Below are positions 12,125 through 23,408 of a stretch of 64,000 bases of DNA, piece by piece. Both the position numbers and the translations under genes were made by a program. The notes under the pieces are model-generated. The model saw only the letters and a program-made list of their open reading frames with translations. It was not told the origin of the DNA and did not search any database. Origin of the DNA: Phytophthora sp. 'mugwort' (taxonomy: Eukaryota; Oomycota; Peronosporomycetes; Peronosporales; Peronosporaceae); NCBI GenBank assembly GCA_033558025.1, contig JAUCEF010000002.1, positions 2,790,001 to 2,854,000 on the forward strand, in the 5' to 3' direction. How positions within the stretch are numbered: the first letter of the stretch is position 1; the number at the start of each line of letters is the position of its first letter.

Positions 12125-13960
12125 GACCTGCTAACACTATCAAGCAGTATGTGCCTCAGCAAACAGAGTTCAAGGAATGGTGCACGGGTAAGAAGTATGC
12201 TGACGGCTGCAATGTCAACGAGGGAAAGCTCGTCACCTTCTTAAAAAAAGTACGTCATCCCCGCGGCAACAAACGGCAGAACGGAAGATGGCGATACTAA
12301 GCCTCTCAGTATGGCTGGCGTGGAAGCCTACGCGAAAGCGGTCATTGATCTGTAAAGCTTCAGCAGACGCTCAAGATGAACAGTCAACCCCACTCACGCG
12401 GCTAAAGTATCACGATCTGTTTGATACTTTAAAAGGAGCGGAGACGGAGCGCAAGCGCAAAACCTACACAGAACGCGCACTTGGCACTGTTCTTGATGGC
12501 TACAATATGGAGGATATGATGCAGCTCTCCGACTTCTGGTTCTCTGCCAACAACGGCACCGCTCTTCGGGACCGCGCGGATTTTTCTCTGCGACACGCTC
12601 TCCTCGCACGAGGTGAGAACCGCCGTTTTATCGAGTTTCAGGATATGGTGACGCTGGAGCTACCAGACGAAGGTTCCCAGATCTGCACCCCCTTCGTGAT
12701 CATCATGAACCGTGATAGAACAAACCAGCACGGCCGCATTGAATACGGCGCAGGACTGCGCTGCAAGAAACTGGAAGTGTGTCCTCTGAATGCTGTCGCG
12801 CTTCACCTCTTTTGGCGTTGGCAAATTGATAGCGAACCGTTTCCTGACGTCTCGTGCCGCGAGCGCTGGTATGATCTACATCTCCTTATGGTAGTAATCG
12901 GGCCAAGGAGATATCATACAACACCCAGCTGAGCCGGATCAAACGTGCTTTTACAGCTTGCGGGATCGACTCGACGGTGTGGACACATGCTAATCGCGGT
13001 TCAGGAGCAAAATTGGCCGAAACCTATGGAGCCGCCGAAGAACAGATTCGGCGGTTGGGACGTTGGAATGCTGCTCGAATGGAAGGTTGCTACCTGACGT
13101 CGCTTCCTAAGAAAGCTATGAGAGCCTTAGCGGGTTTCTCAACTAAAGGTACTGGCTTCGTCGAGGATCAGCCACTCCCAGTGAGTAATCGCAGCAGCAG
13201 ATGTATTCGGAGTTAGAGGCAGCAGCTACAAAACTATCTGAAAGCCCCAAGCGCGAAATTGCGGGAGGTGCATTCATCATATCCCCCGTCATCTTCTTGT
13301 AGGACTCTGTGGTTCTGAGACACGAGTATCCTAATCATCATATGTGGAAGCACCCTCTATTCTCTACACCCGAGTACATTGCATTCGACCAAGAACTGGC
13401 ATTCGTGATGCCTGCATTTTCCCAACCAGAAACCTACATGCTAGCGACTGTAGTGCTCCAGATTGTAAGGTGCTGAAAGGTGGCATGGAAGTTCTGAATG
13501 GCAAGCTTGATGCAGTATCAGCTGGCATTGACACGCTGAAGAGCCTCACGAAACGCGTAGTGCTGAGTTGGGAAGATATTAGCACCGATGCTTCCACCCC
13601 GTTGCCGTTAGCATCAATTTCCCCTTCCTCCAGCGTCGTGCACGTCCAACCGGCTCAACGTCTACCAATGCTGTTCGACTCAGTAGAGTGGTCACGACAG
13701 TAGTGGACTTGTGGAAAGAATACTCCAGCGGTATTGCAGGGAAAATGTCGATTGCTGAGGCAAACCAGAGGTTCGGGTCAAGTTGGCGGCAGCATCCAAC
13801 GGAAGCTTGATTCTATCTGCGGTGCAAGAAGTACTATGATGCAGTGACAACGATTTCAACTAGGGACGAGATAGCACTCGAAGCGGCTGCAGAGAAACTT
13901 GAAGCCGGGCACAGCTCCGAACTGACCTATCGCTCAATGCGTTTGCTGTTAAACTGAAAG
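12125..13960 (+). mobile_element. Decayed Crypton tyrosine recombinase
   Basis: Cryptons are DNA transposons that move with a tyrosine recombinase. A broken N-terminal segment around 12140-12280 reads like the SAM-like part (EFKEWCTGKKYADGC). At 12288-12890 the core includes ALRDRADFSLRHALLARGEN and a DRTNQHGRIEYGAGLR stretch. After a frameshift near 12890 the catalytic end continues: HANRGSG at about 12985 gives the H-x-x-R pair, then RRLGRW, then GCYLTSLP with the likely nucleophilic Tyr near 13090. After further breaks, 13700-13940 encodes a C-terminal DNA-binding type domain (LWKEYSSG...FGSSWRQ). At least three frame breaks make it inactive. The 5' and 3' limits are not defined. Confidence 0.8.
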
Positions 13961-14003
13961 ACTTCTAGAGACCAGGTCAGATTAGTCTGAGCACGATTGT
14001 GCT

Positions 14004-15436
14004 CACAATAAACCGACCTTGTTAACATTTAACTGACCTATCAAAATTTGGGCCACGTTGCTCACGCTCACTCTCAATGTTGCTCCTTTCAAGACGTGCA
14101 CATGGGGGTGCAGACACCTGCAAAGGAGCATATAGAGAAGGCCAAACACTGGAAAAAGCACCCTGAGTGGAGCTCGAACAAGGCTGCGAGAGAGCTGAAA
14201 GTACTGAAGCCCACACTATTGAGCTGGAAAAAGAAGTATTGGGCGGTGCTTGAGTCACCGCCGGATGTGGGGGGACGGCCTTCGTGCAAAGGGAGGTGGG
14301 CGGAAGCACAAAATGGTTTCGTATGAGTGGGCGGCACTAGATTTTACGATGCTTGTCTGCGAGATGACGGTGTTGTAAAGACAGCAGACGTGTTCGACTA
14401 TTGCAGCAAGATCCCTGAATTTGCTTTATTAAAGCCTAGCACGCAACGGACTTGGATAAGTCGCTTTATGAACCGCTACGACCCGAGAAACCGAACATCT
14501 AGTGGTGGACAGAAGACAACGGATGAGCGCGAGGAGGCTGTGGAACGTCAGGAGAGTGCTGTGGAGAGTGTGGAGCGTCAGGATAGTGAGGAAGCTGCGG
14601 AGAATGAGGAGGTTATGGAGGCTATGGAGTGTGAGGAATATAAGCAGCCTGCTGGCATGCAGTGGATATTAGATATGCGGGTCGATCCCCCAGCCACTCG
14701 GAGATACAAGCTGCGACCTCGTCGAAATGAGAACGTTCCGGTGGCTCTGCAGGCAAACAATACCGGGGGCCACACGCAAAAGGCGTCAATATTCCTCTGT
14801 ATGCCGAAGACTTCGTGAGTCTGCAAGATGACAATAGGCTGACGAATGCGACAGTTGATTGCATTATTTCAAGATGCTTTGAGAGGGCTGAAGGCGTTGT
14901 TTATCCAGCGGGGTCGGCTTTTTTCTCGGAGATCGCCTTCGCATATGAAACACGAGAAACTGAAGATCGCAGCTTAGAAGATATAACGGGGGAGTTGATT
15001 TGGATTCATATCCCTATGTGCTTCTGCCTGTGTGCTCGAAAAATCACTGGAGCTTGCTGTGATCGAAAGCCCCTTTCCATCGGGGCGAACAACTTTCTAC
15101 CATGTCAACTCTCTGCAGGGCGGACACAATCCAGAGAACCTCTTCGCTGTACTGGAGTGTCTTCTATCCTTCGTCAAGAAGGCTCACTCAGACGGAGAAG
15201 GCATGACTAACACACCGGCATACAACTACATCACTAAGCCACGACAGTCTAATTCGTTCGACTGCGGCGTGTATATGCTGCACTACATGCACACCGTATG
15301 CAAGCACATCGTGAAGCATAGACCAGAGTGGCTACTGGAGCGCATGCCGAAGCTGACCTCCGGTACCTTCAACATCACGAAGACCGTGGCATCGCGTGCT
15401 GAATTCCGTAAGGAGCTGATGGCGATCGACTTGTAA
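14004..15436 (+). mobile_element. HTH plus Ulp1/C48-type peptidase ORFs of a mobile element
   Basis: Two adjoining frames cover 14048-14326 and 14327-14818. The first has a helix-turn-helix-like segment (WSSNKAARELKVLKPTLLSWKKK). The second has an acidic middle. From 14815 to 15436 comes an Ulp1-like cysteine peptidase: KNHWSLL near 15040 (catalytic His), FYHVNSLQGGHN (the Asp position reads Asn), and QSNSFDCGVYML (oxyanion Gln and nucleophilic Cys) near 15250. The domain is split by a frameshift just after the HWSL motif, so it is probably dead. Such peptidases are SUMO-protease relatives often carried by transposons. It could be the second gene of the neighbouring Crypton or a separate element; a TIR-like motif at 14004 favours the latter. 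Confidence 0.7.
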
Positions 15437-16760
15437 TCACCGAAATCAATGGGTAGACGAAGTAGCTAGTAGATAACCACACAGAAAAACATATTGCGTT
15501 GCATTTTCAATACAGTCTCTTGTAGCTAACTACAGCAAAATGTGTCCACAAGCTATTGCACTCTTGAAACCATCACAACATACAATAGTTAGTATGCAAT
15601 GAACGCACAATCAAACAAAAATGGCAGCACAACGCTCTGAGAACGCTCACTCACCGCATTTGCAATTCGCTTCACCTGCTAACCAGTAGTGATGCACCCG
15701 CATCTCTGTTGTCCCCAGGAGCTACTACATTAATGACATCAACACAACACACAGTAGTTAGCGTCAAATATCTCGGTGCTCCTGAATACGGGCCTCAACC
15801 ACCAGACTCTTCGTTGTCGCAGCAAAAATCAAAACTGCCAAGAACCAGCAATTTTGGGAAAAACATTTATTTTAGCCTCTATAATCAAGTATATCAACCC
15901 GATCGATCCCGTCCGATCTATCAAGTGTATAGGACGCGGTCCGCTGTGGGACTTCAGATACCCCTTCGGAAAAAGTGAGATGCACACGTAGACCTTGTCA
16001 ATAGCAGGCGATTGCTGTGCGTTTGCTGGTGGACGGCTCCTTATGATGTGGTAGAAAGCAAAGTATCTGTGAAGACGTGAGCTCACGTCATCGAACATCC
16101 TGTCGATTCATTCTTTCGAAATCGACTTATTTAACCTGTGGGGAATCAGACAGCAAATAAGTTTTACTATAGTCCACGGATGGAGGCCGCACCGACTTTC
16201 AAGCAGTGATGACTCCCGCTTTATTCATTTCAATGCTGTCGAAGGCATATGCAAGTATTACGCTGGCAGCTATTCTGCGAGGGTGGGGTGAGTAAATACG
16301 GGTTTAAGGCAATCCGCAACTACCGGTATCCACCCTCCGATCTCCAGACAACGTTGTAGTGGTAGTGAGTGCCGACCAGACATTTTTTCTGAGCAGAACG
16401 TGCTGCTGCTCGACCTTAACGCAATTGTTAGTAACAACTTGTTACTTCAGCACAGGCCCATCGAGAGCTGGAATACCCGACTGTTCCGTCACCGGAGTGA
16501 CATCGATCAGACCCTGCTAGATACAAATTAAATGATTAGAAGCATGTGTCGTCCAGGATGACTCGTCCTTCCGGCGGTCTTCATGCACGAGTCATCCCTC
16601 GAATGCATATCGACATGGTCACGTTCTGATACTTCACGCCAAAGCCTGAAGCAAAAACTGATGTGGCACCCATCCCCCAGGAAGTTGAAGTTTGCAATTC
16701 ACTTGGCTACTCTATGTAGACAGGAGTGATGGTCATATGAAGTGAAACGTTGCGATATTT
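15437..16760. other. Intergenic, no gene seen
   Basis: This separates the Ulp1 remnant from the lipase. Only short open frames are present on both strands, none with a recognisable domain or a good start-site context. It is probably decayed repeat DNA. Confidence 0.4.
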
Positions 16761-16764
16761 TTTG

Positions 16765-16779
16765 CCACTCTCCAATCTG
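16765..16779 (+). promoter_or_regulatory. Inr/FPR-like start-site motif, lipase gene
   Basis: CCACTCTCCAATCTG lies 21 bases upstream of the lipase ATG and fits the oomycete Inr (YCAYTYY) followed by a CAWT-type flanking region. The distance matches the short leaders usual in oomycetes. Confidence 0.45.
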
Positions 16780-16799
16780 CCTGCAATTACCCCAAATCG

Positions 16800-19115
16800 A
16801 TGGGCGCTACGCTGTCCACGGGCCGGTCGCTGACCGTCACACAGCGCCAGGATTCGCTGGCGCGGCTACGAGAGCGCGCACACTCACTGCTTCACTTGTG
16901 GGCTCGCTTCTGCATTTTCGCCACGGGGCTGGAGAAGCACGAGGAGCTCGTGTGGCGCCTGGTGCAGCAGATCAAGCACCGCGCGTACCGCACAGTGGCC
17001 GAGAAGCGCGCCTTCTTCCACCACTTGATCATGACGCTTGTAGAGCTCTGGGTACGTACGCTGCGGGTGGTGCTGGTGCCCGACGTCTTCGCTCGCTATC
17101 TGTGCGCGACCTTCTTACTGCACATCATCTACGAGCTCCAGTCCATCGCTCGCCAAGTGGTAGGGAAGACGTGCCTCAAACTCACCGCCAAGGGGCGACG
17201 CACGCTGAGACTGAGACAGCAGCTGGAGAACGTCAAGACCTTTCAGGAGCGCCAGTCCATCGCTGGAGAGTTGGACAAACTTGAGGGCAAGGACAAGTGG
17301 CGCGAGGACCCGGCGTCCGGACTCTTCCAGTATGAACGAGTCATGAACAAGACGCAGATGTACAAGAGACTCAAGCTCGAGAATGACGTTATGGGACTGA
17401 TGTTCTCGCTGAGAGCGGGGCTACTGAGGAAGCACTGGGGGTTCGGAAACCCGAAACTTTACTCGTTCAGTAACGGTACGTGACGAGAGCGTTTCTTATA
17501 TGCTACGGGGTGCTCTAATTGCGCATTTGCTTCTGCTTTTGCAGTGGGTACGAAACACGCGATTGAGGAGTATCTGGACACCATCGTGCAGTCGATGAAT
17601 GTCGTGTTGCGTGCTAAAGGAACGGATGAAGAGAACAATGACGAGCTGTCCATTGACAATAAATTGGCGTTCTTCAGCGAGACGCGGCATGCCTTTGGAC
17701 GTTCCGCGTTGTTATTATCTGGTGGTGGAGCTCATGGTTTTTATCACGCCGGCGTGCTCAAGGCTTTGTTGGAGAACAATCTGCTGCCTAACGTCATTGC
17801 TGGTTCGTCAGCCGGCTCGATTTTGGCAGGAGCGATCGGAGTTCGTCACGATGATGAGGCGTTGGAATTTTTGTCCGGAGAATCTGTAAACCTGGACTTT
17901 CTTGGAGCGAATATTACGGAGCAGGATCGAGCTGATTACACGCCGTCGTTCTTGCCCCCCGTGGAGTTGCTACTCCCGAAGGGTGGGTTTGAGCTCGTAC
18001 GAGATGCCTTGATTCTGCTGAGTCGGTTTGTGGACAAGCGCTATGTACTGGATACGAAAACACTTCGCGACTGCTTGCGGAGCGCCATGGGTGATTATAC
18101 CTTTAGAGAGGCCTACGACAGAACGGGTCGGATCATCAACGTCACTGTGACCCCATTGAGCGCTGGCGATTATCCTCAGTTGCTGAACTATCTTACTGCT
18201 CCGAATGTGATTATCTGGTCGGCATCCCTGGCGTCGTGTGCTATCCCGAACCTCTTTCGGCCTGTCGAATTGTTGGCAAAGGATGAGAATGGAAACATTG
18301 TTCCTTACTACCGCGAGGGGCTGAAGTGGAGCGATGGCAGCGTTGAGTGCGATCTGCCCATGGAACGACTGTCGGAGCTGTTCAACGTGAACCACTTCAT
18401 TGTCAGCCAAGTCAACATCCATTACAAGATTGTATCTGGTCATTCGGCGTTTGGAAACGGGCAGACCGGTAGCCTCATGAGCTTCCTGAAGAAGCAGATG
18501 AAGGCCTACATCAAAAACATCGCCGAGTTTGGCTTGAACACTTCCGTCCTGAAATTTCTCGACATCGGGTTTATTCCTCTGATCACTCAAAAATACGAAG
18601 GTGACATCACGATCTGTCCCACTGACGAGGTCCCCGCTACGAAATTGCTGCGGACAGTGTTGAGCAACCCAACACATGAGACGTATCCCGAGATCTTGTT
18701 GGCGGGTGAGCGGGCATGCTGGCCAGTACTGTCACGAATTCGTACAATGTGCCGCGTTGAGTTTGCTTTGGAACGTGCTGTGCGCTACTTGCGTGGTGAG
18801 CAAGCTCTCGAAGATGAGCGTCGTAGTGGGCGGAAGGCAATTGGCCGTGTGCCGTCGTTCTACACCTCTCCGAGCTCTATGAACCTGTCTAACCTGGACC
18901 AGTCACCTCCCACACCACGAGGTTACATCTCACCGCCGAATAGCGAAGGAAAACGTTCTCGACATAGCAGCCTTGATGTTGGAGAAATGGTAGATACAAT
19001 GGGTAACACAATTGCAAACCCCATGTGCCGGAATAGATCGATGAACATCGCAGGCGCCGTCATCTCGATAGATGGAGGTGCCAACGCCTCCGATTTCAGC
19101 CACTTGGATGTGTAA
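16800..19115 (+). CDS. Patatin-type triacylglycerol lipase (SDP1/Tgl3-5 family)
   Basis: Hydrolyses stored triacylglycerol to release fatty acids, probably at lipid droplets. Two exons, 16800-17475 and 17545-19115, with a 69-base intron, encode 748 aa. The N-terminal part (about residues 60-225) matches the DUF3336 region that precedes the patatin domain in this family, ending in a KTQMYKRL/NPKLYSFSN stretch. The patatin domain has the oxyanion loop GGGAHG (285-290), the GSSAG serine elbow with catalytic Ser314, and the dyad Asp in SDGS (Asp489). A Ser/Pro-rich tail follows. The length fits SDP1-like lipases. The released acids would feed the type of acyl-CoA dehydrogenase encoded at 9.6 kb, though co-regulation is not shown. 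Confidence 0.92.
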
Positions 19116-19190
19116 AAAGAAGAAAGCAACACTGTTGTTGCAGAAAACAAAACCAAAACACACAAACCCTATATATTGATGCATACTTGT

Positions 19191-22104
19191 TTACCATTTA
19201 CTAGGGTCTCCAACAACTGAAGTTAGTGCATCGAAAAAGCTTGGCACTGGTTCTGGTGCGCAGAAAATCTGTCGAACGTAGAAGTCTGGTAAGGTCGATA
19301 TCTTCTCGTGAAGATCACCAAGCTGCTCTTGCAGTATTCTTCGCTCTTCCTGCAACGTAATTATCTTTTCTTCATCTGCTAGTCGAACCACATCCGACAC
19401 ACAGTCACGAAGCACTTCTTCGACCTCACGGTCGCCCTCTAGTCGTCCTAGCTGCATCTGGAAACGTTGTAACCGCGCTTCCAAGCGCTCTTGTTCGCGA
19501 TTTGCAGCTTGTTTGACACTCAACTGCTGCAAACTGCTTTGCTTTAGCTTCCGTTCGAGCTCGTCCTTGCCTCCACACACTATCTCGTAGTCCCTTTCTA
19601 ACTGAGCTCGTACTTCCACCTCCGCTTCATACAATTGCTGAAGCTGTTGATGTTCCTTGTCTAGCAGCTCCATTTCACGCTCTTGCTGCTGGCCATCAAG
19701 CTCCGCCTGCTTAAGTTGCTTCTGTAACATCGACTTCTCTGCGGTTAGATCAGCAGCGCGACCTATCCAGTCTTCTTTTTCTCCCTGGTGTGTTGTGCGA
19801 AGTGATTCCACGTAAATCGTCAGCTCTTGCTTGGTGCTACGTGCTTCGGCTTCGACCTTAGCGAGAGATTCCTCCTTGTGTTGTAATCGCAGTTGCGTTT
19901 TCTCCAGTTCTTTGGTCAGCTCCGCCACAGCCGCATGAAGTTGTTCGACCTTCTCGCTCAAGCCCGTGTGTTCCTTCTCCAAGTCTGCGATCACAGCAAT
20001 TTGCTGTTGTGACGCGTGTTGTATTTCAGAAATGCGTTCTGCTTGATAAAAAATCTTTTCTTCCAGGTGCGTTTTGCTGTCGATAAGCTGTTCCACCTCG
20101 ATAGCCTTCTCTTGCAGTTGCTGCTTCCAATCGAATCTCTCGTTCATATACTGTTGTTCAAGCTGCTCTCGAGCGTGATCCCATTCAACTTTCTCCTGCA
20201 AGTGATTGTTAGCCATACGCTGGAATAATGTTTCAAAGAACACGAGAGAGTCAACACGTAGAAATTGGCAAAATGCCTTCTTCTTCGCTGGCCCGCGAGC
20301 TTTACGCTCGTAAACCTCTTCCAGCACTTCCATTGTGGCTTGAAAAGCCTCCTCTTTGGTAGCAGCAGTATCCCATGCACCAGCAGCCAGAGGTCGGGTA
20401 AAAAACTTGGCACGTAGCTTCGCTAGTACTTTAACGCAGAATTTGCTAGAGCGTTTCTGGAGCTGCGCGATAAGAGTCGTACGTTGAGCATGCATATGGT
20501 GCTTAAGCTTCTGAAAGCACACCGCCCGCGACGCGCCTTCCACCGAGCGAACCTTGAACAGCGTTAAAGCTTGCTCCTGAGCATCTTTGTAAATAGCGTC
20601 AAATTCCGCCTGGGACAAAATCTTCGGCCCACCCTTTGCTTCATCGCTACCACCATCATCGGTATCTTCTTCCGCTTCATCAGTCTCCTCTGAGTCTCCA
20701 TCATCACGGAACTTCTTCAACGGTTTAATGCCTGAGGTGGCCTCCATCAAGTTATCGTACAATTCGATAGCCGCAGCCAGTGCGGCCTGGCAAGTGGCAT
20801 CTGAAACATACTCCCAGGCAGCCTTGATGTCTGGCACGGCACCACTATTCATCGTGTCCGTGTAGCACCGCACAAGCTGCGCAACTTGCGGACCATTAAG
20901 AGTCTTGCCTAGTAGTTCCTTTGTTGGCACCGACGACAGCAGGCGACGACGTACAACGGACATTTGCTCTACAAACTCCGGTCGCAGCTCAGTATCTGAC
21001 AGTTCAGCCGCACGCCGAAGGTCTCGTTCATCAGTCACGGGACGGACAAGTGTAAGACATTCACGACGACCAAACAGCACACGAATTGACGCACGCGTGC
21101 GATTTCGCTCCATCTGGCGCGTTTTCGTGCTTTCCGAAGCAGTTGTACTAACTTCGCGTGCATCCAAAGCCTTCTCCAGATACTGATTTGCAGTTAGATC
21201 GTTGCCGTCAATCTGCATATCCAGCAAAAAGTCACGCAATAGCCATACGAACGGCGGGAAATGCGGCGCCAATGCTCGCGATTCATCCAGCTTGTCACCA
21301 CTCAACGTCGACACTTCCGTACTAGTACCACTTGCACCAAACCCGTTACTCGACACCGGTGGCGCGCTAGGATGTGTATTAACACACACATGTTTCGTCA
21401 GCTCCGACACGAGGTACAACCGATCAATTGCTCCTTCATCGATCACACCCATCGTGTTGAACACGAACAGTGAGCTCAGCAGTAGGCCTAGCGAGAAAAT
21501 CTTGGCGTCGTAGCTCTCGTCGTTATCCGTGGACGCCATGCCCTCCGTGTCCAGGAAAAGCACGAGCTGACCCGCGGGGTTGCGCACAGGGGGCTGTGGG
21601 GCCCACAGCCAGATGCCTCTGGTGCAGGACTCGGTCGTCGGCCCTACTCGGAAGCCACTGGTCTTGAAACTTAAAGTACCCCCATCGGCCGCACTGCCGT
21701 TGGCAAGTGCAGGTTTTTCATTGCTACTGACCCACGGCAAGTCGTCGCGGCAGGACGCGAGTTGATTAAGAAAGAAACTTTTGCCCGTACTGGTTGCAAT
21801 GATGACATCATGTCAAACGCAATGATGACAGTATGTATTCTAAATGTCAGATCTTTAGCTTACCGATACTGTCCCGCTAAGCAGACAATTGCCACGGGCT
21901 CGTTGAGGCTCTCCAGGAGGCTTCAATCGATGCAGCATCGTCGAGAGCATGGGCAAACAAAATGCGTTAGCGACGCCAAAGTGATGCGCTTGGGTGCACA
22001 ACACGTTGTAGATGTTAGCGCACGCACCTGGCACCTGCATCCGTAACGCGCAGTCCTTCGGTGCCGCCCTCAATGAGGCACACGGGCGCGCCGCCCGTTG
22101 TCAT
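19191..22104 (-). CDS. Guanylate-binding-protein-like large GTPase with coiled coil
   Basis: Member of the GB1/RHD3 dynamin-related GTPases, which remodel membranes or, in animals, act in cell-autonomous defence. I assembled three exons: 22104-22028, 21920-21864 and 21789-19191, with GT-AG introns of 107 and 74 bases. They give 910 aa in a continuous frame. The P-loop GQYRTGKS is at residues 42-49 and crosses the second intron. Switch features follow: RVGPTTESCT, then LFLDTEGM (DTEG at 125-128), then WLLRDF as the RD-type G4 motif. A long helical and coiled-coil region takes up the second half (from about residue 540). No CaaX box or obvious membrane span is seen at the C-terminus (DPSKW). 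The gene is head-to-head with RSPH9. Confidence 0.9.
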
Positions 22105-22119
22105 TTGATCGTTGCGTCT

Positions 22120-22138
22120 GACTAAAAATTGAAATGCA
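22120..22138 (-). promoter_or_regulatory. Inr/FPR-like motif for the GBP-like gene
   Basis: On the minus strand GTGCATTTCAATTTTTAGT lies just upstream of the ATG at 22104. CATTTC followed by CAATTTTTAG is close to the oomycete initiator plus FPR arrangement. Confidence 0.45.
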
Positions 22139-22175
22139 CATTATTCATGAGATGTGCTGCATGGTGTACACCACA

Positions 22176-22193
22176 TCACTTTCTGCAATTCAA
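22176..22193 (+). promoter_or_regulatory. Inr/FPR motif for RSPH9
   Basis: TCACTTTCTGCAATTCAA is a close match to the oomycete core promoter (TCAYTYY, three bases, then CAWTT). It sits about 90-107 bases before the RSPH9 ATG and about 40 bases from the opposing motif of the GBP-like gene. Confidence 0.55.
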
Positions 22194-22282
22194 AGAAGTG
22201 CGATCTTGAAGCGCCGCGAACGAGGAGCTCAGTTGAAGATCATCAAAGTAGTAGAGAGTGTAGCCATCTTCTACCGTCAATC

Positions 22283-23159
22283 ATGGACCTGGAGCAGCTG
22301 GATGTCGTGAGTCGCTGCGTCGGCCAGACGCTGACACCACAGGAGCGGTCGAACCTGGAGTTGGGCATGCTCAAGCGCAGCGCCACGGAGTCGTTCCAGT
22401 CGATGCGCTTTTGGGGACGCATCTCGGGCGAGATGCAGGACTACCTCGTCTGCGTGGCCATCATGCCCGCCAAGGACTACCCCAAGAAAAAGTTCTACTT
22501 CTGGTGGGCTGCTGAGCTTGCTGTTAGTACAGTGCAACATACTGATGTGGGTGCGTTATTGTGTTGTCCGCAGCACCAACTCGTCGCCGGAGCTGCAGCA
22601 ATTCCCGCAGCCGAACAAGAAGAAAAGCGCGATGGCGGCGGCGCTGACCTCGCGGCTGAAGGGAGACCCGGCGTTTCTACTCGGTGACTCCGGGGAGCCG
22701 CAGAACCAGGATGAGGGCGAGGCCCCGTTCTGCGAGCTGGACCGCCTGGCTTACATCGTTGAGGAGATCGACCACGCCACCTCGGTAGTGCCGTTGGGCG
22801 CCTATGTCGTGTCGCCGATGCACCAGGTCATCACCAATCCGTCCTTCCACGGACTCACGTGGGATCAGGCGCTGCAGCTCCACAACTTCTTTCACTTCCG
22901 CTTGCCGGACTTGCCCGAGCGCGCGCAGATTATCGATAATTCAGAAGGGCTGGTGCGTGCTGGGGACTTCTTTGACCCGCTCATTCAAGACCTGGACGGC
23001 GCTTGGGTCATCTCCAAGGACAACACGGGCGCCTACACGACATTGCGCAACTATGTGTACCCAGGAGCATTCTGCTTCCATCGACCTGAGACAGCGCACT
23101 ATGGCAGCGTTTACTTCGGAGATGGCCGAAAGAACCCTGACATTGCATTCATGATCTGA
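22283..23159 (+). CDS. RSPH9: Radial spoke head protein 9 homologue
   Basis: Component of the radial spoke head of motile 9+2 axonemes, needed for regulated flagellar beating. Two exons, 22283-22503 and 22574-23159, with a 70-base GT-AG intron, give 268 aa (human RSPH9 is 276). Family features visible are the early FWGRI segment, the FxCTNSSPELQQ stretch formed across the splice, the ATSVVPLGAYV segment (family: A..IIPRGA), FHGLT...FHFR, the GAWVI/LRNYVYPG motif, and the closing GSVYFGDGRKNPDIAFM. The start at 22283 (MDLEQLDVV) aligns with the family start. The spliced frame is clean. Its presence implies the species makes flagellated zoospores. Expression would be expected during sporulation, but no stage-specific site was identified. 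Confidence 0.93.
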
Positions 23160-23408
23160 GCAGGCGTAACCAAGGCAATCAATCATACCAATTACGCCTG
23201 AACCATTACGTTTACACGTATCGAACTGTTGCACTAGTGATTCGCTTTGACAGCGATGTAGACTACTTTATTCTTTTAGCAGAATCCAGCACGGTACTGC
23301 CCTTGAACGGCGGCATGAAACGAATATACGCAAAAATGTCATCGCTCTCACGGAAGCTGCGAGGCACCGTCAAATAACGCTCCGAGGTGTCTTCATCAGA
23401 ACAGATCA

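Noticed and set aside
16742..17284. 180-codon frame overlapping lipase exon 1
   Set aside because: An Arg/Ala-rich frame-shifted shadow; the 16800 frame continues through the splice into the patatin domain.
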